A stretch of 15,483 bases of DNA from Candidatus Caenarcanales bacterium. Lineage in GTDB: Bacteria > Cyanobacteriota > Vampirovibrionia > LMEP-6097. How positions within the stretch are numbered: the first letter of the stretch is position 1; every line of letters begins with the position of its first letter. The stretch lies in NCBI GenBank assembly GCA_022447685.1, contig JAKVAO010000065.1, forward strand, positions 1-15,483, in the 5' to 3' direction. Below the pieces are notes generated by a model. The model ran no database searches, was not told where the DNA came from, and was given only the letters and a program-made list of their open reading frames with translations. Positions 7,413 to 14,045 of this stretch are shown in pieces. The position numbers and the translations under genes were made by a program.

Positions 7413-7489
7413 TGGACTTGATACTTTTAGATTTATAAACATTAATATATCTTATAGACTAACTGGGTATATCCTAGATAGTAATAGAG

Positions 7490-8443
7490 ATGATAGACCT
7501 CCAAGTTAATGGATTAAGTATAGGTGATAAGCTCCGCTGTAGCTTCTGGGAAGCGCCGCGCCATAAAGACATAAAGAGATTATGTGAGTATCTCTACACC
7601 AGAGGTGTCAAACAAATTCTCGCAACACTTATAAGTGACTCTTACGACAATATTCTATATTCACTTAAAGATATTCAATCTTATAAGAAGAGATTCGATA
7701 ATGATATTAATGAAGCGCACAGTAATCAAAGAACTCATATCGCTGGAGTGCATATCGAAGGTGGCATGATCTCTAGACCAGGAATTCATAACCCTGATTA
7801 TTTAGGTGAATTTGATTTCATTAGAGCAGGGAAATTGAAGAAAGAGTGTCCTGACTTAATCAAACTCTGGACCTTATGCCCGCTCAAAGATAGAGACGGT
7901 GATTTAACCAAGTTTCTTCAAGACAACGGAATCTATGTTTCCTACGGTCACAGCGACGCCAATTATGAACAAGCTATGGCAGCTTTCGATAAATTCAAAG
8001 TTAGGTTAGTCACCCACTGGGGTAATGCTATGCCAATATTCAAAGGCTTAGATCAAAGAAATCCTAGTGCCCAAGAGTTGAGCTATTTAGATTCAGTCAA
8101 TCCAGACACACAGGTTGATCCTAATCACTTAGGAATTGGCTATGCAGCCTACACTAGAGACGATATCTACGCGATGTTCATCTGCGGATCCAAAGAAGAC
8201 CATGATTTACATATTCACCCAGACCTTCTCAAAAAACTCATCAAAAAGAAAGAAGGGAAAACCATACTTGTCAGTGACTCTGTGGTGAACTTAGAGTACG
8301 ACAACGATAAAGAAAAGCTCAGAGGCGGTCTCAATGATCTCTACGGACATAGTAAAAATCTTGAGTCACTAGGTTTTTCGGTGGATTCGATAAAACAGAT
8401 GGTCGAAGAAAACCCTAAAAAAGTTCTTGAACATACACTATAA
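7490..8443 (+). CDS. NagA-like amidohydrolase reduced to its TIM barrel
   Basis: 317 residues, against about 380 for N-acetylglucosamine-6-phosphate deacetylase (NagA). It starts directly at 'MIDLQVNG', which in NagA follows an N-terminal beta-sandwich of ~50 residues, and ends at 'ENPKKVLEHTL', where NagA continues into the second half of that sandwich. In-frame stop TAG at 7475-7477 rules out a longer start. The active-site residues look intact: E90 in 'HIEGG', H154 in 'GHSDANYEQA', H176 in 'THWGNAMP', 'LHIHP' (240-244), and the catalytic Asp D263 in 'LVSDSVVN'. It is therefore probably an active metal-dependent deacetylase acting on an amino-sugar phosphate or related substrate, but specificity may differ from NagA. 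No nagB or other amino-sugar gene is nearby. No Shine-Dalgarno is seen. The 83-residue gene follows 41 bases later. Confidence 0.8.
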   Translation: MIDLQVNGLSIGDKLRCSFWEAPRHKDIKRLCEYLYTRGVKQILATLISDSYDNILYSLKDIQSYKKRFDNDINEAHSNQRTHIAGVHIEGGMISRPGIHNPDYLGEFDFIRAGKLKKECPDLIKLWTLCPLKDRDGDLTKFLQDNGIYVSYGHSDANYEQAMAAFDKFKVRLVTHWGNAMPIFKGLDQRNPSAQELSYLDSVNPDTQVDPNHLGIGYAAYTRDDIYAMFICGSKEDHDLHIHPDLLKKLIKKKEGKTILVSDSVVNLEYDNDKEKLRGGLNDLYGHSKNLESLGFSVDSIKQMVEENPKKVLEHTL

Positions 8444-8484
8444 ATAATAGCCACTAGCTATACATTCATGGGAATAAGTTTCTT

Positions 8485-8736
8485 ATGCATAATGATTTAC
8501 TTGACTTGAAGACTATTCAGATGCTCAATAAGCTACTAAAAGCTGCTCAAAAAGCTCATTCTGATGGTAAAGAACAAGCATTAAGTAAAATCATCCATAC
8601 TGCTAGCAGATTAAGTGCAAAGCTCAATGAAAGCTCTGATGCTAGAACTAACTTAGATGAGTTCGATATCTTCAACGATGAAGAAATGATTAATACTGAT
8701 TATTACACTAAAGTAGAAGGAATACTTGTAGATTAA
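8485..8736 (+). CDS. Small helical protein, 83 residues, unrecognised
   Basis: I recognise no family. Residues 1-48 form a strongly amphipathic helical region ('LKTIQMLNKLLKAAQKAHSD', 8-27, then 'EQALSKIIHTASRLSAKL'), followed by an acidic tail ('NLDEFDIFNDEEMI'). There is no signal, membrane segment or cysteine. It follows the NagA-like gene by 41 bases on the same strand without a clear Shine-Dalgarno. Its TAA stop overlaps the stop of fur on the other strand: the four bases TTAA at 8733-8736 hold both. Codon use resembles its neighbours, so it is probably real, though short. Confidence 0.6.
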   Translation: MHNDLLDLKTIQMLNKLLKAAQKAHSDGKEQALSKIIHTASRLSAKLNESSDARTNLDEFDIFNDEEMINTDYYTKVEGILVD

Positions 8737-9197
8737 TGTCTATGCTTTCTAGAGTCGTCTTTTGCGACAGTAGGACATTTTCCGAAAATCTGGAATTGCA
8801 TATCAACAACTTCAACATTATATTTCTCAGCTATCTTCCTACCTAATTCATTAATTTCTTCATTCTCAAATTCAATTGTATGATTGCAATCTAGACAAAT
8901 GATATGATGATGCGGCGCTTCGTCTTCATCAACCAATTCATAATGTTTATGAGTTTCAGCAAAATCAAGTTCACGTAAAACATTCATATCAACAAGCATA
9001 CGCAAAGTTCTATAAGTAGTAGCAAGACTGATAGCCTCATTACTTCTACTAAGGATTTCAAAAACATCCTCAGCACTCATATGCTTTTCTTTGTTCTCTT
9101 GAAAGATTTTAATAACAGTTTCTCGTTGAGAAGTTATACGAAAACCTTTCTCCCTGAGTCGCTGTAAAAGCTCTTCTGTTTTGTCGTCTGCAGTCAC
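8733..9197 (-). CDS. fur: Fur-family metal-responsive repressor
   Basis: 154 residues, usual for Fur/Zur/PerR. Winged-helix DNA-binding half: 'LREKGFRITSQRETVIKIF' (14-32) and recognition helix 'ISLATTYRTLRML' (56-68). Dimerisation/metal half: 'THKHYEL' (82-88), 'APHHHIICLDCNHTIEF' (94-110) with H96-H98 and C101-x-x-C104. The usual second Cys pair near the C-terminus is incomplete: C141 is followed by Val at 144, so the structural zinc site has at most three Cys unless the His-rich tail (RKHRH) helps. Whether it senses iron, zinc or peroxide cannot be told. The start is GTG at 9195-9197. There is no in-frame ATG before Met40, which lies inside the domain. TATATT lies 9 nt upstream. It follows the 374-residue gene by 42 bases and meets the 83-residue gene tail to tail. 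Confidence 0.93.
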   Translation of the reverse strand: MTADDKTEELLQRLREKGFRITSQRETVIKIFQENKEKHMSAEDVFEILSRSNEAISLATTYRTLRMLVDMNVLRELDFAETHKHYELVDEDEAPHHHIICLDCNHTIEFENEEINELGRKIAEKYNVEVVDMQFQIFGKCPTVAKDDSRKHRH

Positions 9198-9239
9198 CTT
9201 GGTTTAAATATAACACTAAAAACCTCAAAATATCTCAAA

Positions 9240-10364
9240 CTAAGAATTAAGGAGTGGATCTTTAAAAGATTTGAATGAGGTAAAGCCCTCTCTATCAGGA
9301 AATATCCTAGGAAATATTTGCCCATCCTGGAAATCTATAGAGTTAAGATCTTGCAAATCCAATTTTAAACTCAGCTCTTTATCGTGTATCGTAGCTTGCT
9401 CGTTAGGAGTAGCTTGTTTCTGAACCTTATTTAGAAGGAAATTAGCAGATTGTATAGCCCAGTTAGCAACTTTTTGAACCTCATCAAACTCCAATGGTTT
9501 CACTTTATCAAAATCAAGTTCTCCTTTGTCGTTGAGTATACTTTTAAAAACAACAACATCTCCGAGTCCTGAACTAAGTATCATCTTATTAATTAATTCT
9601 CTTTCGTCTTTAGTGAAGGTGTTAAATCCAAATTGTTCATAGTCTTGTTTACGCAAATTTCCTTGCTTTAAACCATCTGCCATTTTACTTGTAGCTGCAC
9701 TATTATTTAAATTAACCATATTAAGCTTTCTAAGAGTTTGGTTAAATAATTTTGAATCAGAAGCAGCCCCCTCTTGGTAGCTAACCAAATTTACATAGAG
9801 TAACTTTGCAAGATTTGCAACTTGTTCATAATAAAAAGCTCTTTGAGAAAAATCCAACTGTTCAAGTGATATTGACTTTTGAGTACTCAGGAAATCAGTC
9901 CTGACTCCAGTTGAACCACCAACAATTCCTAAATGATTAAAAATTGGTTCAGCAACTTCCGTTCTCAATTCTCCAATAAAATCACGCCCAAAAGAATCTT
10001 TCGAAATATCATAACTAGATAATTCTTCATTAGGATTCATTGATAGACTTTCTAGAAGACCATGGGTCAATAAATGTCTAATATTTTCATCGCTGTAATA
10101 TCCTTCACGAACACCAAAATCTTCAGGAATTAAATTTTCCATAAAAGTATAAACTAATCCTGATCTAGGTTCTATATAATCATCAAAAAATGAATTAACT
10201 AATTGGGCTTCTTGTTCGTTCTTCGGTTTCTTTCTTACCTGAGTAAACTTAACATTATTCTTGTTTTCAACAGGCTCATTACTTATAGAAGAGTTATTTT
10301 TTTGAGCCCCCAAGCTTCTATCTACAACAAGATTATCTCTAGCGGCACCAACAGTAATAACCAT
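9240..10364 (-). CDS. Unrecognised 374-residue protein
   Basis: I recognise no family. The first ~65 residues are polar and Asn/Gln/Lys-rich (probably disordered), with MVITVGAARDNLVVD at the very start. The rest looks globular and mainly helical, with segments such as 'SQRAFYYEQVANLAKLLYVN' (~172-191), 'KDERELINKMILSSGLGDVV' and 'VQKVANWAIQSANFLLNKV'. There is no signal peptide, membrane helix or cysteine, and no metal or nucleotide motif that I can see. AAGGA lies 9 nt before the ATG. A possible promoter is TTGTCA/TTAAAT (10446-10474), giving a ~75-nt leader containing one arm of an inverted repeat. fur follows 42 bases downstream on the same strand and could be partly co-transcribed. It ends in TAG. 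Confidence 0.78.
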   Translation of the reverse strand: MVITVGAARDNLVVDRSLGAQKNNSSISNEPVENKNNVKFTQVRKKPKNEQEAQLVNSFFDDYIEPRSGLVYTFMENLIPEDFGVREGYYSDENIRHLLTHGLLESLSMNPNEELSSYDISKDSFGRDFIGELRTEVAEPIFNHLGIVGGSTGVRTDFLSTQKSISLEQLDFSQRAFYYEQVANLAKLLYVNLVSYQEGAASDSKLFNQTLRKLNMVNLNNSAATSKMADGLKQGNLRKQDYEQFGFNTFTKDERELINKMILSSGLGDVVVFKSILNDKGELDFDKVKPLEFDEVQKVANWAIQSANFLLNKVQKQATPNEQATIHDKELSLKLDLQDLNSIDFQDGQIFPRIFPDREGFTSFKSFKDPLLNS

Positions 10365-10393
10365 TCACACACATCCTTTTATTTCACCAGCAA

Positions 10394-10455
10394 GGTTTTA
10401 AAGCAATCAAAGCTCTACATTGAACTCCCACAGCTAATTTTGCAAATTTAAAACC
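10394..10455. repeat. 9-bp inverted repeat in the leader of the 374-residue gene
   Basis: GGTTTTAAA (10394-10402) and TTTAAAACC (10447-10455) are perfect inverted repeats 44 nt apart. GCAA/TTGC just inside could extend the stem after a 3-nt bulge. The distal arm overlaps the proposed -10 box, so it could be an operator or a leader structure. Confidence 0.4.
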
Positions 10456-10474
10456 ATATTGTCTTCTTTGACAA
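10446..10474 (-). promoter_or_regulatory. Candidate promoter of the 374-residue gene
   Basis: On the minus strand TTGTCA (10469-10474; 5 of 6 to TTGACA) is followed by a 17-nt spacer and TTAAAT (10446-10451). The -35 lies in a small hairpin (ATTGTC, 10458-10463 / GACAAT, 10470-10475). Confidence 0.4.
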
Positions 10475-10528
10475 TGACTTATAATTCTAATAAATAATTT
10501 AGATATTCACGAAAAAGAAAATATTATT

Positions 10529-11545
10529 TTAATCTTTACTCGCCGTTAAAACAGGATACTTCAAATCATCAACACATCTAGGCAAGCCAGATAGCCCCAA
10601 ATACTTACACTTAGTTTTATTATCATTGAAGTTCTTCAAATCAGCACATTTACAAAAACTTGATCTGAAAACCTCAGCCTTAGCTGAATAAGGACCAGTC
10701 CTAAATTCAGAAGTAACTGTGTAAGTGGAATAAGTAACTTTATCTAAAGCAGATGCAATATGCAAAAGCCCAGTATCAGCAGAATACACAGCCTCAGCTC
10801 CAGCGAGCACATCAGTAGTTTCTAGCAAAGACAATTTTCCAATTAAATTCTCAATCCTAGTATTTTCCTTACTTCTAAGCTTCAATTCCAAACTGAGATT
10901 CAAAGAAATCTCTATCTCATCAGGTCCACCAAGAATCTTTAGATCATAATCTGTCTCAGCTATAAACTTCTTGATCAAAATCATCCACTCCTTGAGAGGG
11001 TAAGCCCTCTGGGGACGTAGCTTACCAACTCCTGGGACAATTACTATGTATTTTTTTTTGGTAAAAGTTTCTTTATTACTAGGTTCTTGACCAAGCTTTC
11101 GCCCCTGCTTAGCAACTAAACAGTGAGAATCTAAGACAAGAGACTTATCCTGCAAAGCAGCTTTCAAGTTAGAATCATAGGCTGTCAGAAAATTTTCTCT
11201 AGAACTTAGATCCAGGTCTTTTTTATAAGCTTTAAATTTACCAGCCTTGAAATATTTATAGTTGAAGTACCAACCTTTCCACCAATTACTATGTAAATAA
11301 ATAAACTCATCGCAAGGCTCCTCTGCCAAGCTGTCCATGAGTTCAGAGTTACTAAAAATTTTCTTCTCGACGTTATAAACATTATCTATAAAAGACACAT
11401 AATTACTAAAAACCTCAAGCAAAGGCTTAGTTTTGATTACTAAATCGATTCTATAGGACGGATTTTCCTTCTTTATATATTTCAAAGCAGGTAAAACATG
11501 AATAATGTCACCGATCGCACCTGTCCTAAAGAAAATCAAACGCAT
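10529..11545 (-). CDS. GT9-family glycosyltransferase (heptosyltransferase-like)
   Basis: 338 residues, usual for glycosyltransferase family 9 (ADP-heptose:LPS heptosyltransferase type). The N-terminal Rossmann half opens with 'RTGAIGDIIHVLPAL' (7-21), where D13 is the expected catalytic acid. The C-terminal half has 'IVIVPGVGKLRPQRAYPLKEW' (about 167-187; donor-phosphate side), 'ILGGPDEIE' (204-212) and 'ADTGLLHIASAL' (256-267). It ends with a Cys-rich stretch (C298, C300, C313, C324). It probably adds a sugar to lipopolysaccharide or another surface glycan on the cytoplasmic face of the inner membrane; donor and acceptor are unknown. No Shine-Dalgarno is visible; TAAAAT sits 6 nt before the ATG, fitting a leaderless start. 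It diverges from nrdA across a 162-base gap. Confidence 0.87.
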   Translation of the reverse strand: MRLIFFRTGAIGDIIHVLPALKYIKKENPSYRIDLVIKTKPLLEVFSNYVSFIDNVYNVEKKIFSNSELMDSLAEEPCDEFIYLHSNWWKGWYFNYKYFKAGKFKAYKKDLDLSSRENFLTAYDSNLKAALQDKSLVLDSHCLVAKQGRKLGQEPSNKETFTKKKYIVIVPGVGKLRPQRAYPLKEWMILIKKFIAETDYDLKILGGPDEIEISLNLSLELKLRSKENTRIENLIGKLSLLETTDVLAGAEAVYSADTGLLHIASALDKVTYSTYTVTSEFRTGPYSAKAEVFRSSFCKCADLKNFNDNKTKCKYLGLSGLPRCVDDLKYPVLTASKD

Positions 11546-11551
11546 AGAAAC

Positions 11552-11557
11552 ATTTTA
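11552..11557 (-). promoter_or_regulatory. -10 box (TAAAAT) placed for leaderless start of the GT9 gene
   Basis: TAAAAT on the minus strand lies 6 nt before the ATG at 11545; no Shine-Dalgarno, no clear -35. Confidence 0.4.
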
Positions 11558-11601
11558 ACCAATGAACAAACAACAAAAACGTAGTTTTTAACAGTTTGCA
11601 A

Positions 11602-11630
11602 ATGACAAGAGAAGAGTTTATTGCTAATAT
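11602..11630 (+). promoter_or_regulatory. Candidate nrdA promoter
   Basis: ATGACA (11602-11607; 5 of 6 to TTGACA), a 17-nt spacer, then TAATAT (11625-11630). Transcription would start near 11637, just before the first NrdR-like box, leaving a ~70-nt leader to the ATG. Confidence 0.5.
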
Positions 11631-11640
11631 ATACACAATA

Positions 11641-11656
11641 ACACTAGATCTAGTAG
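11641..11656 (+). promoter_or_regulatory. NrdR-like box 1
   Basis: ACACTAGATCTAGTAG contains the perfect 12-bp palindrome ACTAGATCTAGT and matches about 12 of 16 positions of the NrdR-box pattern ACACTATATATAGTGT. It sits at the predicted transcription start of nrdA. Confidence 0.6.
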
Positions 11657-11682
11657 TTTAAGGTCTAACTAAAGAAGCGAAG

Positions 11683-11692
11683 ACACTAGATC
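11683..11692 (+). promoter_or_regulatory. NrdR-like box 2 (half-conserved)
   Basis: ACACTAGATC is repeated exactly, 42 bp (four helical turns) after the same ten bases of box 1. Its right half is not conserved. Paired boxes a whole number of turns apart are typical of NrdR operators. Confidence 0.5.
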
Positions 11693-11707
11693 ACCCTTGA
11701 GAATATT

Positions 11708-13639
11708 ATGGCAGTCACAGAAATGGAATCCACAAACAAACAAGCATCCATAGTAGATGCTTTATCTAACAATAATCTTGAACTCGCTCGAGACTTATTG
11801 TTGAAGAAGATAGAACTTCAAGTCGGGCAGAAAGCTAGCTGGGACTCTCCTCAATACCGTGGTGATAAAGGTGTACAGAAAAGTATCAAAATAGACACAG
11901 GGAGAGATAAAAAAATCACTTTCTTTGGTCTTGAAACACTTAGAGATAGATATTTCCTAAAAGATGGTAAAGGTGATATTTGTGAAAATGTCCAAATGTT
12001 CTTCGCAAGAGTAGCTACAGGTATAGCTCGTGGCGATAAAGAACTTGCTCAAAATTTATACGATTTGATGTCTAAGAACTGGTTCATGCCAGCAACTCCT
12101 GTACTTACTAACTCTGCTACTAGTAGAGGTGCACAAATCTCATGCTTCCTAAACACTGTTGGAGATTCAATTTCAGATATTTTCAAAACTTACGAAGAAA
12201 ACGCATTCCTTGCAAAAGGTGGCGGTGGTATTGGAACCAATTGGTCTCAAGTAAGAGGTCATAACTCCAAACTAAGTTCTGGTGGAAAATCTTCAGGTAC
12301 TATTCCTTTCCTTAAGGTTATGGATAGTGCTACCCTTGCAGTTTCCCAAGGAAATACACGTAGAGGTGCTGCTGCTGTATATATGGATATCAGCCACCCT
12401 GACATTGAAGAATTTATAGATATTAGAAGACCTACTGGTGGTGATGAGAACAGAAGATGTTTAAACCTGCACCACGGCGTAATTGTCAGTGATGAATTCA
12501 TGAGATGCGTTAAAGCTAAAGTAAAATTCGAACTTACTTGCCCCCACTCAGGAGAAGTAACTAAGTCTATAGACGCTGTTGAGATCTGGAGAAAAATACT
12601 CAAAAACCGTATCGAGACTGGTGAACCTTATATTCTTTTCATAGACACAGTTAACAAAGACACTCCTCAACACCATAAAGACGCTGGTTTATTCGTTAAT
12701 CAGTCGAACCTTTGTTCAGAGATTACTCTACCAACGAATAGAGAAAGAACTGCTGTTTGCTGCTTAGGTTCTATGAACCTAGAGAAGTGGGAAGAGTGGA
12801 AAGATAGTTCAGAAGAGACTCTCTACACTGCGGTTAAAGCACTTGATAATATTTTGGATAACTTTATCTATGGAGTCGATTCTAGAGATTACAAACGTGC
12901 TGTGCAATCCGCTATGCAAGAAAGATCTGTTGGCTTAGGGGCTATGGGCTACCACGGTTTACTAATGTCGCAAAACATTCCATTTGAAAGCATACAAGCA
13001 AGATCCCTAAACAAAGTTGTATTCAGCACTATCAATAAATATGCTAAGCAAGCTTCAATCAGATTAGCTGATGAAAGAGGCGTATGCCCTGATGGTGGTG
13101 AACAGAGAAATAGCTACATTATGGCTATAGCTCCTACAGCTAACATCTCTGTTATCTGTGGCGGTGCTACTCCTTGTATTGAACCGATTGCAGGTAATGC
13201 TTACTTACAAAAAACACTTAGTGGCAGCTTCCTTGTTAAGAACGTTCACTTAGAAAGAGTTCTTGAAGAGAAAGGGCAGAATAAAGCTGATGTTTGGAGA
13301 AAAATTATCGAAGATAAGGGTAGCGTCCAAAACTTAGATTTCTTAAGCGAAGAAGAGAAGAAAACCTTCAAAACTGCTTATGAATTAGATATGAAAGAAG
13401 TTATTATCCAAGCAGGAGATAGACAACAATACATTTGCCAGGCTCAATCTTTGAACTTATTCATGAAGTCACCAATCAGTGGTAAGCAATTAAATGAAGT
13501 TCACTTACTTGCTCACGAACGCGGTGTGAAATCTCTTTATTACCTCAGATCTGAATCTGTAATCGAAGCTGACAATGTCGACAACAAGTCAGTTAGAAGA
13601 CAGGTTAGTGTAGGTGAAGAGTGCTCAGTTTGTCAGTAA
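11708..13639 (+). CDS. nrdA: Class I ribonucleoside-diphosphate reductase, large (alpha) subunit, without ATP-cone
   Basis: 643 residues, shorter than E. coli NrdA (761). It reduces ribonucleotides to deoxyribonucleotides with a radical passed from a small subunit. Landmarks: active-site Cys pair C146 ('QISCFLNT') and C351/C352 ('AVCCLGSMNLEKW'), thiyl-radical Cys C336 with N334 and E338 in 'NQSNLCSEITLPT', radical-relay tyrosines Y611-Y612 ('SLYYLRSES'), and a C-terminal redox pair C639-x-x-C642 ('ECSVCQ'). The tyrosine pair marks class I rather than B12-dependent class II. The first ~40 residues are too short and lack the ATP-cone pattern, so the activity-controlling site is missing here and could be on the small subunit. 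No nrdB is in the window. Upstream are a promoter and two NrdR-like boxes. ybaB follows after 62 bases. It ends in TAA. Confidence 0.96.
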   Translation: MAVTEMESTNKQASIVDALSNNNLELARDLLLKKIELQVGQKASWDSPQYRGDKGVQKSIKIDTGRDKKITFFGLETLRDRYFLKDGKGDICENVQMFFARVATGIARGDKELAQNLYDLMSKNWFMPATPVLTNSATSRGAQISCFLNTVGDSISDIFKTYEENAFLAKGGGGIGTNWSQVRGHNSKLSSGGKSSGTIPFLKVMDSATLAVSQGNTRRGAAAVYMDISHPDIEEFIDIRRPTGGDENRRCLNLHHGVIVSDEFMRCVKAKVKFELTCPHSGEVTKSIDAVEIWRKILKNRIETGEPYILFIDTVNKDTPQHHKDAGLFVNQSNLCSEITLPTNRERTAVCCLGSMNLEKWEEWKDSSEETLYTAVKALDNILDNFIYGVDSRDYKRAVQSAMQERSVGLGAMGYHGLLMSQNIPFESIQARSLNKVVFSTINKYAKQASIRLADERGVCPDGGEQRNSYIMAIAPTANISVICGGATPCIEPIAGNAYLQKTLSGSFLVKNVHLERVLEEKGQNKADVWRKIIEDKGSVQNLDFLSEEEKKTFKTAYELDMKEVIIQAGDRQQYICQAQSLNLFMKSPISGKQLNEVHLLAHERGVKSLYYLRSESVIEADNVDNKSVRRQVSVGEECSVCQ

Positions 13640-13684
13640 TAGTAATACTTTCGACTAAGCTTGTATCAGTATCTTAAATTAGGT

Positions 13685-13690
13685 TACAAT
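13685..13690 (+). promoter_or_regulatory. Candidate -10 box (TACAAT) of ybaB-recR
   Basis: TACAAT lies 11 nt before the ybaB ATG; a weak TTGTAT lies 18 nt further upstream. The leader would be only 4-6 nt, too short for a Shine-Dalgarno, and none is seen. Confidence 0.35.
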
Positions 13691-13701
13691 AGTATTTCGT
13701 C

Positions 13702-14034
13702 ATGGATCAGCAAGACCTAAAGAAAGCCTTAAAGCAAGCGCAAGATATGCAAGAAGGGCTTTTAAAAGTACAAGAAGAACTTTCTTCAAGAGTTCTTGAA
13801 GCTTCTTCAGAGGATGGAATAGTGGATATCACTATGTCTGCACAGGGTGATTTCAAGAGTATCAAGATCAACTATAATCTTCTTGCACTTAAGTACCCTA
13901 GTCTTCAAGAAGCTTGCCCAGTTATCGAGAAAGCCACTCTCAACGCCATAAAAAGAGCAACTGAAATGGCAACTGATCTAACTAAAGCCAAACTTAAAAT
14001 CATCTCAGAAGGCATGGGCATAGCTGAGAATTAA
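13702..14034 (+). CDS. ybaB: YbaB/EbfC-family nucleoid-associated protein
   Basis: 110 residues, normal for the family. It has the expected plan: an N-terminal helix ('LKKALKQAQDMQEGLLKVQEELSSRVLEAS', shown here in part as 'KQAQDMQEGLLKVQEEL', 11-27), a central strand region ('GIVDITMSAQGDFKSIKIN', 39-57) and a C-terminal helical region ('KATLNAIKRATEMATDLTKA', ~77-96). The dimer binds DNA and helps shape the nucleoid. It sits directly before recR (11 bases), the conserved dnaX-ybaB-recR arrangement, though dnaX is replaced here by nrdA. It has no Shine-Dalgarno and a TACAAT box close by. Confidence 0.93.
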   Translation: MDQQDLKKALKQAQDMQEGLLKVQEELSSRVLEASSEDGIVDITMSAQGDFKSIKINYNLLALKYPSLQEACPVIEKATLNAIKRATEMATDLTKAKLKIISEGMGIAEN

Positions 14035-14037
14035 GGA
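14033..14037 (+). promoter_or_regulatory. Shine-Dalgarno (AAGGA) setting the recR TTG start
   Basis: AAGGA overlaps the ybaB stop codon and ends 8 nt before TTG at 14046. No ATG or GTG lies in frame nearby, so TTG is the likely start. Confidence 0.7.
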
Positions 14038-14045
14038 AACTTGGC

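Noticed and set aside
9198..9239. Fur box for fur autoregulation
   Set aside because: The sequence is AT-rich but contains no GATAATGATAATC-like inverted repeat.
12259..12603. 114-codon open frame on the minus strand
   Set aside because: Antisense to nrdA inside its conserved catalytic domain.
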